38,492 nt of DNA from Candidatus Levyibacteriota bacterium (GCA_030645455.1 JAUSNA010000060.1:1-38492), one strand, 5' to 3'; positions 24,601 through 30,805 are shown, numbered from the stretch's first letter. The notes: a model not told the origin generated them from the sequence alone. Numbers and translations: made by a program.

Positions 24601-24646
24601 CAGGGTTAAGATTTTTATATTGCTTGTCAAATTCTTCAGTAATCAT
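21629..24646 (-). CDS. UvrD/Rep-type helicase fused to a PD-(D/E)XK Fe-S nuclease
   Basis: 1005 residues. A superfamily 1A helicase with Walker A AGPGTGKTTT (32-41), LTFTEAAAHEMRKRL, Walker B DEHQDTNASQ (263-272), GDEKQAIYRFQGA, VHKSKGLEFDYVFLP and YVALTRAR. The C-terminal 240 residues form a RecB/AddB-type nuclease: GNAIHEAI with His792, Asp878, and SDFKTGG with Asp893 and Lys895. Four Cys (765, 989, 994, 997) match the AddB-type iron-sulfur staple. It therefore resembles a single-polypeptide AddAB-like end-processing enzyme for double-strand-break repair. The ATG is 12 nt after the 3' end of RNase P RNA, so it is probably transcribed with rnpB. Confidence 0.93.
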   Translation of the reverse strand: MITEEFDKQYKNLNPAQREAVDAIEGPVMVVAGPGTGKTTTLTLRIANILLKTQVNPENILALTFTEAAAHEMRKRLLQIIGQDAYRVEITTFHSFSNNFIRSHQEEFSNIIASENITEIEQLQIVESIIKNLNFKHIKPLGDLSHYVKPALSAINRLKMEKVLPGDLDKGLIAMEKDLLNRDDLKNTKGKYKGEIKSDYKKKFSEIEKNKELVKVYKEYGKKLKELKKYDYNDMLLEVISQLEKHPYLLQYLQEKFQYFLVDEHQDTNASQNKIVELMASFFDSPNLFVVGDEKQAIYRFQGASLENFIYFKRKYPDARLINLSENYRSTQVILDATHSVISNNAVSLEILSESVGLLKKAMHPEEKIKKAEFSSYDGEYYWIVSKVKELLKSTEANDIAILVRNNKDLYPLLPVLEREKIPHVIESDLNVLEDIEVGKMILLLRSVNEPTNNEYIIKAMLMDCFQIHPLDVFKISKARYENKENIWDVLRNKEKLAELELVNTVAIKEFINLYMEEKGFIKLANNNRLDEVFVEVLNKTGLLKSILTNPHAQEVLSKLARLYDEVKELVGRSGSYSLRDFVKYLDLLEDHNVSLKKNTHIIPEGVVRLMTVHKSKGLEFDYVFLPNVFNTHWGNKRNRGAKFVIPWEYLGRKSIDVTGDDNSDERRLFYVALTRARKNAFITFSNSSEDGREQIASQFLTEIPEQYIEDFNVSGFEKIFNSHLEEIFKSKEKNEKVNFSKEFVAEVFRKQGLSVSALNNYLDCPWKYFFTNLLRIPEKIQDSGLYGNAIHEAINRYIIALKKGKASQELLIKNFVESNYLQTITSSELERFIERGKKALGGFYDERLKSLSKDVESELDIKGIRITDDLILNGKIDMIEPLDKNFKVLVSDFKTGGVKSRNEIEGKTLNGDGNYKRQLVFYKLLLDRYKNNFFKMQSGIIEFVEPKDSGEYKREIFDISKEESEELLKEVIRVSKEIINLSFWNERCNDRKCDFCKLREYFAS

Positions 24647-24658
24647 GGGAATTTAAGT

Positions 24659-25040
24659 GCCTTAGGAAGAGAGTAAGCCAAGTTCTGTTCACCCCGATTA
24701 AATCGGGGTTGACCGTAATCTCTCTCGATTTGATATGACTCAATTCGTTCCGCTTACTAGGCGGAATGCCCTCAAACTTTGGTGCTAGAAGGTTTCCCAA
24801 CAAGTAGTATACTTTCGCACCGTTCGGAGGTTGCAGCAGGTAGGATTGCCCGTTTCACTTCCACTCGTCTCTGTTGCTCTCAGGTTATGTTAATTCATAA
24901 CCTGTTCTAGTCTTCACATGTGGATAAAATGACTAGACACCAGCTATTACTAGCCGGAGCTTACGCTCCAATCCTGATACTACGCCTGTCTGGACTTTCC
25001 TGTCCGATAAAATCGGACTAACGGTCCTTCTTCCTAAGGC
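24659..25040 (-). ncRNA. rnpB: RNase P RNA (bacterial type A-like)
   Basis: The catalytic RNA that trims tRNA 5' leaders. On the minus strand the ends form a perfect 12-bp P1 (GCCTTAGGAAGA with TCTTCCTAAGGC). The conserved 5' P4 region reads CAGGAAAGTCCAGAC and the 3' P4 strand reads ACAGAACTTGGCTTAC; a CR-II/III-like segment around GGGCAATCCTACC and a GTTTGAGGGC segment are also present. The length, about 382 nt, is usual. In the P15-P17 region I do not find the GGU loop that pairs with an encoded CCA end. The promoter TTGAAC, 17 bp, TATAAT puts the transcription start at P1. No terminator is seen before uvrD. Confidence 0.95.
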
Positions 25041-25046
25041 ATATTG

Positions 25047-25075
25047 ATTATAGCACCAATATACTATGGGTTCAA
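25047..25075 (-). promoter_or_regulatory. rnpB promoter, near consensus
   Basis: TTGAAC (25075-25070), 17 bp, TATAAT (25052-25047) with an upstream TGc, so also an extended -10. The -35 overlaps the miaA stop codon. Start predicted at about 25040. Confidence 0.8.
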
Positions 25076-26013
25076 GAAAGAAAGATTTTGAGGCCGGACT
25101 CTAAGTCCTTTTTGTATGTTTTACTTGTAATATCATGCCACTGCACATTTCCATATTTTTTAAACCACGTCATTTGATTTTTTGCATGCCGGTACTCAGA
25201 TATCTTCCAACGGTACATGCACTCCTCCCAAGACAACTCTTTTTTTAAATAAGAAAAAAGCTGCTTATATCCATTCGCATCTTTTACTTGTTGAGCTAGG
25301 GTTTCATAGTTTTCGAACAAATTTTTTGCCTCTTCAAGCGCACCATTTCTTATGCGTTCCTCCACCCTAACATTTATTCTCTGTTTTAGAATTTCCCGAT
25401 CACACATCAACCCAATCACCAAACAGTCAAATTGCCTCACCTTACCATTCTTTAATCTTGAATCATTAATCTTTAATCTACCTTCCGTAATCTCAATTGC
25501 ACGAATCAAACGGCGCTTATTACGCACATCCGATGTATTCATTGTGGAAAATTTTTCCTTGTTTTGCTTTTTAAGTTTTAGCTGTAAGTCTTCAACACTT
25601 AAAGTCTCCAGTTTGTTCCTGAGCTTCAAATCAGGCCCTATCGACCCTTCCAAACCATTGAGCAAAACTTCAACATAAAGCCCTGTTCCACCCACAACAA
25701 ACGGTAGTTTATTTTTCGCGTGGATTAATGCGATTGTATCGACCGCGCACTTTTGAAAATCAGAAACGTTGAAAGGGGTAAATGGATCTACAACGTCAAG
25801 TAAATGAATAGAAGAACCACTGTTACTAGAATAATATCCTGCATGTGATTTATAGTCGGGGGGCAGGTCTTTTCCTGAAATAATATCAAGACCCTTATAT
25901 ACTTGAACCGAATCGGCACTTACAAGTTCGCCTTGATATCTGTTAGCCAAATCAAAGGCTAAATTTGTTTTTCCAACTGCAGTCGGACCAACAATATAAA
26001 CTATTTTCTGCAT
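25072..26013 (-). CDS. miaA: tRNA dimethylallyltransferase MiaA
   Basis: Adds a dimethylallyl group to N6 of A37 in tRNAs reading UNN codons. 313 residues. Visible are the P-loop GPTAVGKT (9-16), SADSVQVYKGLDIISGK, VVGGTGLYVEVLLNG, KRRLIRAIEI and RNGALEEAKNL. Residues around RLKINDSRLKNGKV are encoded by an AT-rich repetitive tract, probably a micro-insertion on a surface loop. A TAAAAT hexamer ends 6 nt before the ATG, with no ribosome site, so the mRNA is predicted to be leaderless. The stop codon overlaps the rnpB -35 element. Confidence 0.95.
   Translation of the reverse strand: MQKIVYIVGPTAVGKTNLAFDLANRYQGELVSADSVQVYKGLDIISGKDLPPDYKSHAGYYSSNSGSSIHLLDVVDPFTPFNVSDFQKCAVDTIALIHAKNKLPFVVGGTGLYVEVLLNGLEGSIGPDLKLRNKLETLSVEDLQLKLKKQNKEKFSTMNTSDVRNKRRLIRAIEITEGRLKINDSRLKNGKVRQFDCLVIGLMCDREILKQRINVRVEERIRNGALEEAKNLFENYETLAQQVKDANGYKQLFSYLKKELSWEECMYRWKISEYRHAKNQMTWFKKYGNVQWHDITSKTYKKDLESGLKIFLS
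25450..25481. repeat. AT-rich iterated micro-repeat inside miaA
   Basis: Near-repeats of TCTTTAATC / TCATTAATC in frame within miaA; same style as the tracts in the TrmH-family gene and in the transketolase intergenic region. Confidence 0.45.
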
Positions 26014-26019
26014 GAGCGT

Positions 26020-26025
26020 ATTTTA
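26020..26025 (-). promoter_or_regulatory. -10 element of miaA
   Basis: TAAAAT ends exactly 6 nt before the ATG at 26013, so transcription is predicted to begin at or next to the start codon. The -35 region is weak. Confidence 0.45.
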
Positions 26026-26071
26026 CTCAATTTATCAACTAAACGCTAATAACTATACGCTAAGTTCTAAT

Positions 26072-26350
26072 TTACTTAATTGCCTTTTTCAAACTCTTTC
26101 CAGGAGTAAATCCAGGTGCTTTTCTGGCAGAAATAGTAATTGCCTCACCTGTCTTTGGATTTCTTCCACGTCTTGCTTTTCTAGATCTAACTGAGAAAGT
26201 ACCAAAACCAGTGATCACTACCTTTTCTCCTCTTTTAAGTGAATCACGGATTCCATTCAAAAAAACTTTAACGGATTCTTTGGCAGCTTTATTCGTGAGA
26301 TTTCCTTTTTTAGCAACAAGCTCAATGAGTTCTTTTTTTGTAACGGACAT
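26072..26350 (-). CDS. HU-family DNA-binding protein
   Basis: 92 residues. A small basic dimeric nucleoid protein that bends DNA. It shows VTKKELIELVAKKGNLTNKA, the helical body, GFGTFSVRSRKARRGRNPKTG with the DNA-inserting Arg-Asn-Pro beta-arm tip, and ARKAPGFTPGKSLKKAIK. It has a strong ribosome site (GGAGGTGA) and a near-consensus promoter (TTGACA, 17 bp, TATTGT), fitting an abundant protein. It is one of the few genes here with classical initiation signals. Confidence 0.97.
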   Translation of the reverse strand: MSVTKKELIELVAKKGNLTNKAAKESVKVFLNGIRDSLKRGEKVVITGFGTFSVRSRKARRGRNPKTGEAITISARKAPGFTPGKSLKKAIK

Positions 26351-26390
26351 GTGACTTCACCTCCTCTCTTTTTTATTTTTCCTTGATTTA

Positions 26391-26419
26391 ACAATACAAA
26401 CTATCAATTCGTTTGTCAA
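26391..26419 (-). promoter_or_regulatory. HU gene promoter
   Basis: TTGACA (26419-26414), 17 bp, TATTGT (26396-26391). It abuts the palindromic repeat at 26419-26448. Confidence 0.75.
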
Positions 26420-26448
26420 CCCTTCGACTCGCCTTACTCGCTCAGGGT
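26419..26448. repeat. Imperfect palindromic repeat between divergent HU and 26470 genes
   Basis: ACCCT at 26419-26423 pairs with AGGGT at 26444-26448 around CTCG-containing inner arms. The core CCCTTCGACTCG...CGCTCAGGG resembles a dispersed palindrome type I recall from many bacterial genomes; copy number here cannot be checked. Confidence 0.45.
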
Positions 26449-26454
26449 GTGTTT

Positions 26455-26463
26455 TGGTATAAT
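26455..26463 (+). promoter_or_regulatory. Extended -10 promoter of the 26470 gene
   Basis: TGgTATAAT, a consensus extended -10, ends 6 nt before the ATG at 26470, so the predicted start coincides with the start codon: a leaderless mRNA. Confidence 0.65.
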
Positions 26464-26469
26464 TCAAAC

Positions 26470-26730
26470 ATGTCAACTCTTGAAGAGAGAGTAGAAAAAA
26501 TTGAGCAAAGGAATAAAAAGGTTGAGTCGGATAAAGCATGGGAAGGAAGCTGGACGAGAAAAATTGTACTAATTTTGTTTACATATCTTGCAATTGGACT
26601 ATATTTAAGTGCCATTGAGATTGACCGTCCCTGGATCAATGCCATCGTCCCATCATTAGGTTTTTTGCTTTCAACATTAACATTACCCTTCATCAAAACC
26701 TGGTGGGTAAAAAATATTTATAAGAAGTAA
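26470..26730 (+). CDS. Small membrane protein, coiled-coil plus two helices
   Basis: 86 residues. The N-terminus (STLEERVEKIEQRNKKVESD) is a short charged coiled coil. It is followed by two hydrophobic segments: about residues 30-48 (KIVLILFTYLAIGLYL) and about 56-73 (INAIVPSLGFLLSTLTL), then WWVKNIYKK. The family is unknown to me, though small proteins of this layout are common in CPR genomes. The ATG at 26470 is chosen because an extended -10 consensus ends 6 nt upstream; the longer frame from 26413 would begin in the palindromic repeat. It converges with the stranded copy of the rny 3' end 4 bp downstream. Confidence 0.8.
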   Translation: MSTLEERVEKIEQRNKKVESDKAWEGSWTRKIVLILFTYLAIGLYLSAIEIDRPWINAIVPSLGFLLSTLTLPFIKTWWVKNIYKK

Positions 26731-26733
26731 ACT

Positions 26734-26772
26734 CTACTCTTTAGGCTCGGTAACGCGGAATTCGCGGATAAG
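26734..26772 (-). pseudogene. Stranded copy of the rny 3' end
   Basis: This 39-bp stretch matches the last 13 codons of rny (27294-27332) at 33 of 39 positions and, read on the minus strand, encodes LIREFRVTEPKE plus TAG against VIREFRITEPKE plus TAG in rny. Three of the five changed codons are silent and two are conservative. It is cut off from any rny body by the HTH gene, so it is a remnant or an attachment-site-like duplicate. Confidence 0.75.
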
Positions 26773-26798
26773 ATATATTTCTATACGAAGTTATCAGA

Positions 26799-27257
26799 TT
26801 ATCTTGCTATCGTATTAATCTTTGTTACAACATCAAAGCATAATTTAAACTGATCCTCTCGCTCTACCTCTGTAAGAACGTCTAAATCAACATCAAATAA
26901 TTCAAGTAGAGATGGGCTCTTATGGAATTGAAAAAAATCAGGATGAGAACTTGCTCTAATTGCCCCTAAAAGAGAGGAATTCATATAGCTAGAAACGGTC
27001 TGTCTTGTAACTCCAATACTTTTTGCTAAATTTAAATCACCGTTTTTTGTACCTAAATCTCTAGCAACCATAGCATTAAATATGGTCAAATACTTGATCC
27101 AGAAATCTGGATAAATATTGCTAGGGTTTTGTTCCGATGTTTCTACTAAATTGGAAATAGTGCCTAGAAAGGGAGGGTTTACCAGCAATATATTATTAAA
27201 TCTTGGATCTTGTTTTACTCGTTCTTCAAGTGGTATTTGCTGTGGTATCTCTGTCAT
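26799..27257 (-). CDS. Small helix-turn-helix protein, cassette gene inserted at the rny 3' end
   Basis: 152 residues. A helix-turn-helix is clear at about 76-92 (LNLAKSIGVTRQTVSSYM), the pattern of XRE/Cro-like or phage-type regulators. The flanking parts (PRFNNILLVNPPFLGTISN; FFQFHKSPSLLELFDVDLD) are unknown. No catalytic recombinase residues are seen, so it is not an evident integrase. It has a consensus promoter (TTGACA, 17 bp, TAATAT) with the ATG exactly 6 nt after the -10, so leaderless. The gene lies between two copies of the rny 3' end, which suggests it arrived as a small insertion. Its role could be regulation, plasmid- or phage-type control, or directing the insertion. Confidence 0.8.
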   Translation of the reverse strand: MTEIPQQIPLEERVKQDPRFNNILLVNPPFLGTISNLVETSEQNPSNIYPDFWIKYLTIFNAMVARDLGTKNGDLNLAKSIGVTRQTVSSYMNSSLLGAIRASSHPDFFQFHKSPSLLELFDVDLDVLTEVEREDQFKLCFDVVTKINTIAR

Positions 27258-27263
27258 GAGGTG

Positions 27264-27292
27264 ATATTAATACAGCGAAACAAGGATGTCAA
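27264..27292 (-). promoter_or_regulatory. Promoter of the HTH cassette gene
   Basis: TTGACA (27292-27287), 17 bp, TAATAT (27269-27264), then 6 nt to the ATG. The -35 begins two bases after the rny stop codon. Confidence 0.75.
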
Positions 27293-27293
27293 T

Positions 27294-28451
27294 CTATTCT
27301 TTCGGCTCGGTGATGCGGAATTCACGGATAACTGTTACTCGTACGACTCCCGGAACTATCACTTTTCTATCAATTTCTTCTTTAATTTTTCTTGCCAAAA
27401 TTGTTGTCTCAACATCATCCAATTTTCCTGGGTTTACAACTACTCTTATTTCACGACCAGCCTCAAAAGCATACGCATCGTCCACTCCATCGTAATGCTT
27501 GGCAATTTCTTCCATGTCACGAAGGCGTTTCATGTAATCCTGTAAGTCTTCATGCCTTGCCCCAGGACGGGCACCCGAAATACTATCAGCAGTTGAGACA
27601 ATCATAGACTCAATTGAAGAGAAAGGCTTATCTTCGTGATGCTCTGCTACACAATTAACAATTTCACGGGGTATTTTGTATTTATTAAGTAACTCTACTC
27701 CAAGATCTACATGGCTTCCCTCTTTTTCGGTCACAATTTTTCCAATATCATGGAATAGACAACCTAATTTTACAGTTTCGACATTTGCTCCTATTTCATG
27801 CGCGATTTGCATACCGATTTTTGTTTCTTCAAGGGTATGAACGACTAAATTTTGTCCAAATGAAGTTCTAAATTTAAATCGACCGAGCATTTGTATAAGA
27901 TCAGGATGAATATTGTATGCGTCCACAGCATGCGCCAATTTTTCACCCTCTTCGAAAAGAATTTTATTTACTTCTTTTTTTTGTAGTTCTACGACCTCCT
28001 CAATTCTGACAGGTTGAATTCTGGTGTCTCTTATCAATAGCTCAAGTGAACGGCGAGCAACCTCACGTCTTACCGGATCAAAGCTTGAAAGACGAATAAT
28101 TCCCCGCTCTTCAAGGTCGACATCAACACCGGTTGCATTCTCAAAAGAACGTATATTACGCCCTTCCTTTCCGATAATCCGTCCCTTCATATCCTCATCT
28201 TCGATTTTTATAACTGAGAGTGTGTATTCGGGAAGAAAGTCGAGGGCACCGTGCTTGATGGCATCAGATAATATTTCCTGAGCTTTTTTATGTGCCTCTA
28301 GTTTTACTTCGGCCTCTGCTTCCTTGATCTCCTTTGCCATTTCAGCCTTAAGGTCGTTTTTCAACTCGTCAATAAGAAGCCTTTTTGCATCCTCTGATGT
28401 AATGTGGGCAATTTCTTCTAATTTTTTGATGTAATTTTTTCGATCGTCCAT
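27294..28451 (-). CDS. rny: Ribonuclease Y, short form without membrane anchor
   Basis: An endoribonuclease initiating mRNA decay. 385 residues against about 500-520 usually. The N-terminal membrane helix and most of the coiled coil are absent; a short charged helix (residues 1-60) leads into the KH domain (DEDMKGRIIGKEGRNIRSFE, then TGVDVDLEERG) and the HD domain with GCLFHDIGKI and AEHHEDKPF. In-frame stops upstream exclude a longer frame. The ATG at 28451 has no ribosome site. A good promoter lies about 95 nt upstream (TTGAGA, 16 bp, TATAAT), so the leader is long and contains nested hairpins and a 16-codon ORF. The 3' end is duplicated at 26734-26772. Confidence 0.93.
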   Translation of the reverse strand: MDDRKNYIKKLEEIAHITSEDAKRLLIDELKNDLKAEMAKEIKEAEAEVKLEAHKKAQEILSDAIKHGALDFLPEYTLSVIKIEDEDMKGRIIGKEGRNIRSFENATGVDVDLEERGIIRLSSFDPVRREVARRSLELLIRDTRIQPVRIEEVVELQKKEVNKILFEEGEKLAHAVDAYNIHPDLIQMLGRFKFRTSFGQNLVVHTLEETKIGMQIAHEIGANVETVKLGCLFHDIGKIVTEKEGSHVDLGVELLNKYKIPREIVNCVAEHHEDKPFSSIESMIVSTADSISGARPGARHEDLQDYMKRLRDMEEIAKHYDGVDDAYAFEAGREIRVVVNPGKLDDVETTILARKIKEEIDRKVIVPGVVRVTVIREFRITEPKE

Positions 28452-28471
28452 TTTTGGACAAAGCGGAGAAC

Positions 28472-28522
28472 CTAACTAACGTAGGCTGGGCTGAAAGTTC
28501 TGAATAAGTTTTTGGTATTCAT
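28472..28522 (-). CDS. Possible 16-codon leader ORF in the rny 5' untranslated region
   Basis: MNTKNLFRTFSPAYVS with a weak ribosome site (AAAGGTAAG) ends 20 nt before the rny start, in a different frame. It lies between the rny promoter and gene. It could be a chance ORF or a leader peptide. Confidence 0.25.
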   Translation of the reverse strand: MNTKNLFRTFSPAYVS

Positions 28523-28552
28523 ATGCTTACCTTTACCGCTTTGGTAAGTACC

Positions 28553-28580
28553 ATTATACAATATAATTACTGAATCTCAA
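28553..28580 (-). promoter_or_regulatory. rny promoter
   Basis: TTGAGA (28580-28575), 16 bp, TATAAT (28558-28553). Predicted start about 28546. Downstream, CTTACC can pair with either of two GGTAA copies (CTTACCAAAGCGGTAAAGGT...), giving alternative hairpins in the leader. Confidence 0.65.
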
Positions 28581-28628
28581 CGATACTGGCATATATTCGC
28601 AATATTCGCTACACTTAAATACTGCCCT

Positions 28629-29894
28629 ATGATACAAAATTTTAGTGACCTTGCTACAACAGATCAAAGACGCACAATTCTTGAAATAATAGAAGCCGGC
28701 CTTACCTCTATACAACCTGAGGAAAATTTCAAAAAAACAGTGAATCTTGAAGGTGATATCCTTACAATTCTTGAGTCTACCTATGATCTTACTGATTTTG
28801 ATCATGTTTATTTGATTGGATTTGGGAAAGGGTCAGCACATAATTCAAAGTTCCTCGAAACACTTTTGGGAGACAAACTTTCTGAGGGTTATGTAATTGA
28901 CACCAAAGATGAAGATTTTTCAAAAATAGAATTTACACTGGGTACTCACCCTATCGTTTCTCAACAAAACGTTGATTTTACATTTAAAATTATGGGCAGA
29001 TTTTCCAAAATGACTGAAAAAGACCTTGTTCTTATTGTTGTTTGTGGAGGCGGAAGCGCGATGTTTGAACATCCACATAGTGTTAGCATAGAACAAAAGA
29101 TAGATATTGAAAAAGCGTTGCTGAAATCAGGGGCCAATATCATAGAAATGAACAAAATAAGACAACATTTGTCTGACGTCAAGGGGGGAGGACTTGCGCA
29201 AATTTTGTACCCGGCTACAATTGCTACACTTATTTACTCAGATGTACCGGGAAATGATATTACATACATAGCATCCGGTCCTACAGCAAAAGTTGATAGT
29301 ACGATTGACGATGCAATGGAGCTTGTTAACCGGTTTGGAATTCCCGATATAACTCCAGAGGTATTTATTAATAATCCTCACGATAATAAGTATTTCGAAA
29401 AAGTCGAAAATCATATCGTGCTGAGTAACCTTACAGCTCTTAATGCCATGAAGGCAAAAGCCGAGGAGAAAGGAATCGACGCATCGATATATAGCGATAA
29501 ATTCCAAGGAGAAGCACGGGATGCATCGGTAAAACTTATGAACGAAAACCATGGAAACCATTTGCTACTTGCAGGTGGTGAAACAACCGTAACTGCCAAG
29601 GGCAATGGTAAAGGAGGCCGCAATCAAGAAGCAACGCTCTCAGCACTTCTAAGCATGCCGGGCAATACTCTTGTTTGTTTTATAGCGTCAGATGGCTGGG
29701 ATAATTCTGAATCTGCAGGTGCGATTGCTGATTATGAAACGCAACGAAAGGCACAAGAGAAAAATATTAGCGTACAAGAATATTTAGAGAACAACGACAG
29801 CTTTACATTCTTTCAACAAACAGAAGACGCAATAATAACAAACCGTCTTCCTTCAAATGTTGCCGATTTAATGATAGTATGGAAGTGGGATTAA
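28629..29894 (+). CDS. Glycerate 2-kinase (GckA/MOFRL family)
   Basis: Phosphorylates D-glycerate to 2-phosphoglycerate, feeding lower glycolysis. 421 residues in two parts. The N-terminal DUF4147 domain has GFGKGSA with the likely catalytic Lys67, CGGGSAMFEHP, KIRQHLSDVKGGGLAQ and YSDVPGND. The C-terminal MOFRL domain has LLAGGETTVTAKGNGKGGRN and IASDGWDNSESAGAI. It heads an operon with the two transketolase halves (1-bp gap to the next gene). A TACACT hexamer at 28610-28615 is a plausible -10, with no clear ribosome site. Confidence 0.92.
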   Translation: MIQNFSDLATTDQRRTILEIIEAGLTSIQPEENFKKTVNLEGDILTILESTYDLTDFDHVYLIGFGKGSAHNSKFLETLLGDKLSEGYVIDTKDEDFSKIEFTLGTHPIVSQQNVDFTFKIMGRFSKMTEKDLVLIVVCGGGSAMFEHPHSVSIEQKIDIEKALLKSGANIIEMNKIRQHLSDVKGGGLAQILYPATIATLIYSDVPGNDITYIASGPTAKVDSTIDDAMELVNRFGIPDITPEVFINNPHDNKYFEKVENHIVLSNLTALNAMKAKAEEKGIDASIYSDKFQGEARDASVKLMNENHGNHLLLAGGETTVTAKGNGKGGRNQEATLSALLSMPGNTLVCFIASDGWDNSESAGAIADYETQRKAQEKNISVQEYLENNDSFTFFQQTEDAIITNRLPSNVADLMIVWKWD

Positions 29895-29895
29895 T

Positions 29896-30756
29896 ATGGA
29901 AGAAATCACAGAATCAAAAGTTTTGGATCTTGAAGAAAAAGCGGTTGAAGCACGTCAACTTTTAATTTCAACACTTCTTGAAGCAGGAAGCGGACACAGC
30001 GCCGGACCTTTAGGCATGGCAGATATTTTTACTGCTTTTTATTTTTATATTCTCAACCAAGACCCACAAAATCCCGAATGGGTAGACCGCGACAGACTGA
30101 TACTTTCCAATGGCCATATTTGTCCGATTCGCTATGTCAGTATGGCACAAGCTGGATATTTCCCAATTGAAGAATTAAAAACTCTAAGAAAAATAAATTC
30201 ACGCATTCAAGGACACCCACACAGAACTGCTCTGCCCGGCCTTGAAACAACATCAGGACCTCTCGGCGAAGGACTATCACAATCAATAGGTATTGCTCTG
30301 GCAGGTAAATTGGATAAAAAAAATTATCAAGTATACTGCATCACATCCGATGGTGAACATCAGGAGGGCAATACCTGGGAAGCCATCATGTGCGCCGCAA
30401 AATACAAGCTTGATAATCTTACGGTTGTCATTGATAGAAATAATATTCAAATTGACGGCAATACTGAAGACGTCATGCCCCTTGAATCACTCCGCTTAAA
30501 ATACGAGTCATTTAATTGGAACGTTTTGGAAATTAACGGTAATGATATCCGTGGATTTGTAGATGCTATTCAAACTGCAAAAACTATGCGTGAAAAACCA
30601 ACGTGTATAATTGCGCACACTGTTCCAGGCAAAGGGGTGGACTTTATGGAAAATGATTTTACATGGCATGGCAAACCACCAAACGACAAAGAAGCAAAAG
30701 TTGCGCTCGCTGAACTCAGAACTTTACAGGGAAAAATTAGATCCGAGCACCAATGA
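29896..30756 (+). CDS. Transketolase, N-terminal subunit
   Basis: The thiamine-diphosphate-binding half of a split transketolase, moving two-carbon units between sugar phosphates. 286 residues. Motifs: GSGHSAGPLGMADIFTAFYF, LSNGHICPIRY, HPHRTALPGLETTSGPLGEG and the TPP/metal site SDGEHQEGNTWEA (151 onward) ending at Asn182 in VIDRNN. The usual GDGEL reads SDGEH. It needs the C-terminal subunit encoded next. It starts 1 bp after the glycerate kinase stop. Confidence 0.95.
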   Translation: MEEITESKVLDLEEKAVEARQLLISTLLEAGSGHSAGPLGMADIFTAFYFYILNQDPQNPEWVDRDRLILSNGHICPIRYVSMAQAGYFPIEELKTLRKINSRIQGHPHRTALPGLETTSGPLGEGLSQSIGIALAGKLDKKNYQVYCITSDGEHQEGNTWEAIMCAAKYKLDNLTVVIDRNNIQIDGNTEDVMPLESLRLKYESFNWNVLEINGNDIRGFVDAIQTAKTMREKPTCIIAHTVPGKGVDFMENDFTWHGKPPNDKEAKVALAELRTLQGKIRSEHQ

Positions 30757-30758
30757 TA

Positions 30759-30803
30759 ATTTTTAATTTAAAATTTAAAATTTGAAATGAAAATTTAAAA
30801 TTA
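30759..30803. repeat. AT-rich iterated tract between transketolase halves
   Basis: Repeats of AATTTAAAATTT and variants fill the gap between the two subunits; no ribosome site is visible for the second gene. Confidence 0.5.
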
Positions 30804-30805
30804 CT

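Noticed and set aside
5177-26396. 15-bp identity TTGATTTAACAATAC near 5177 and near 26382
   Set aside because: Expected by chance in AT-rich DNA of this length; the flanks do not match and the contexts differ.
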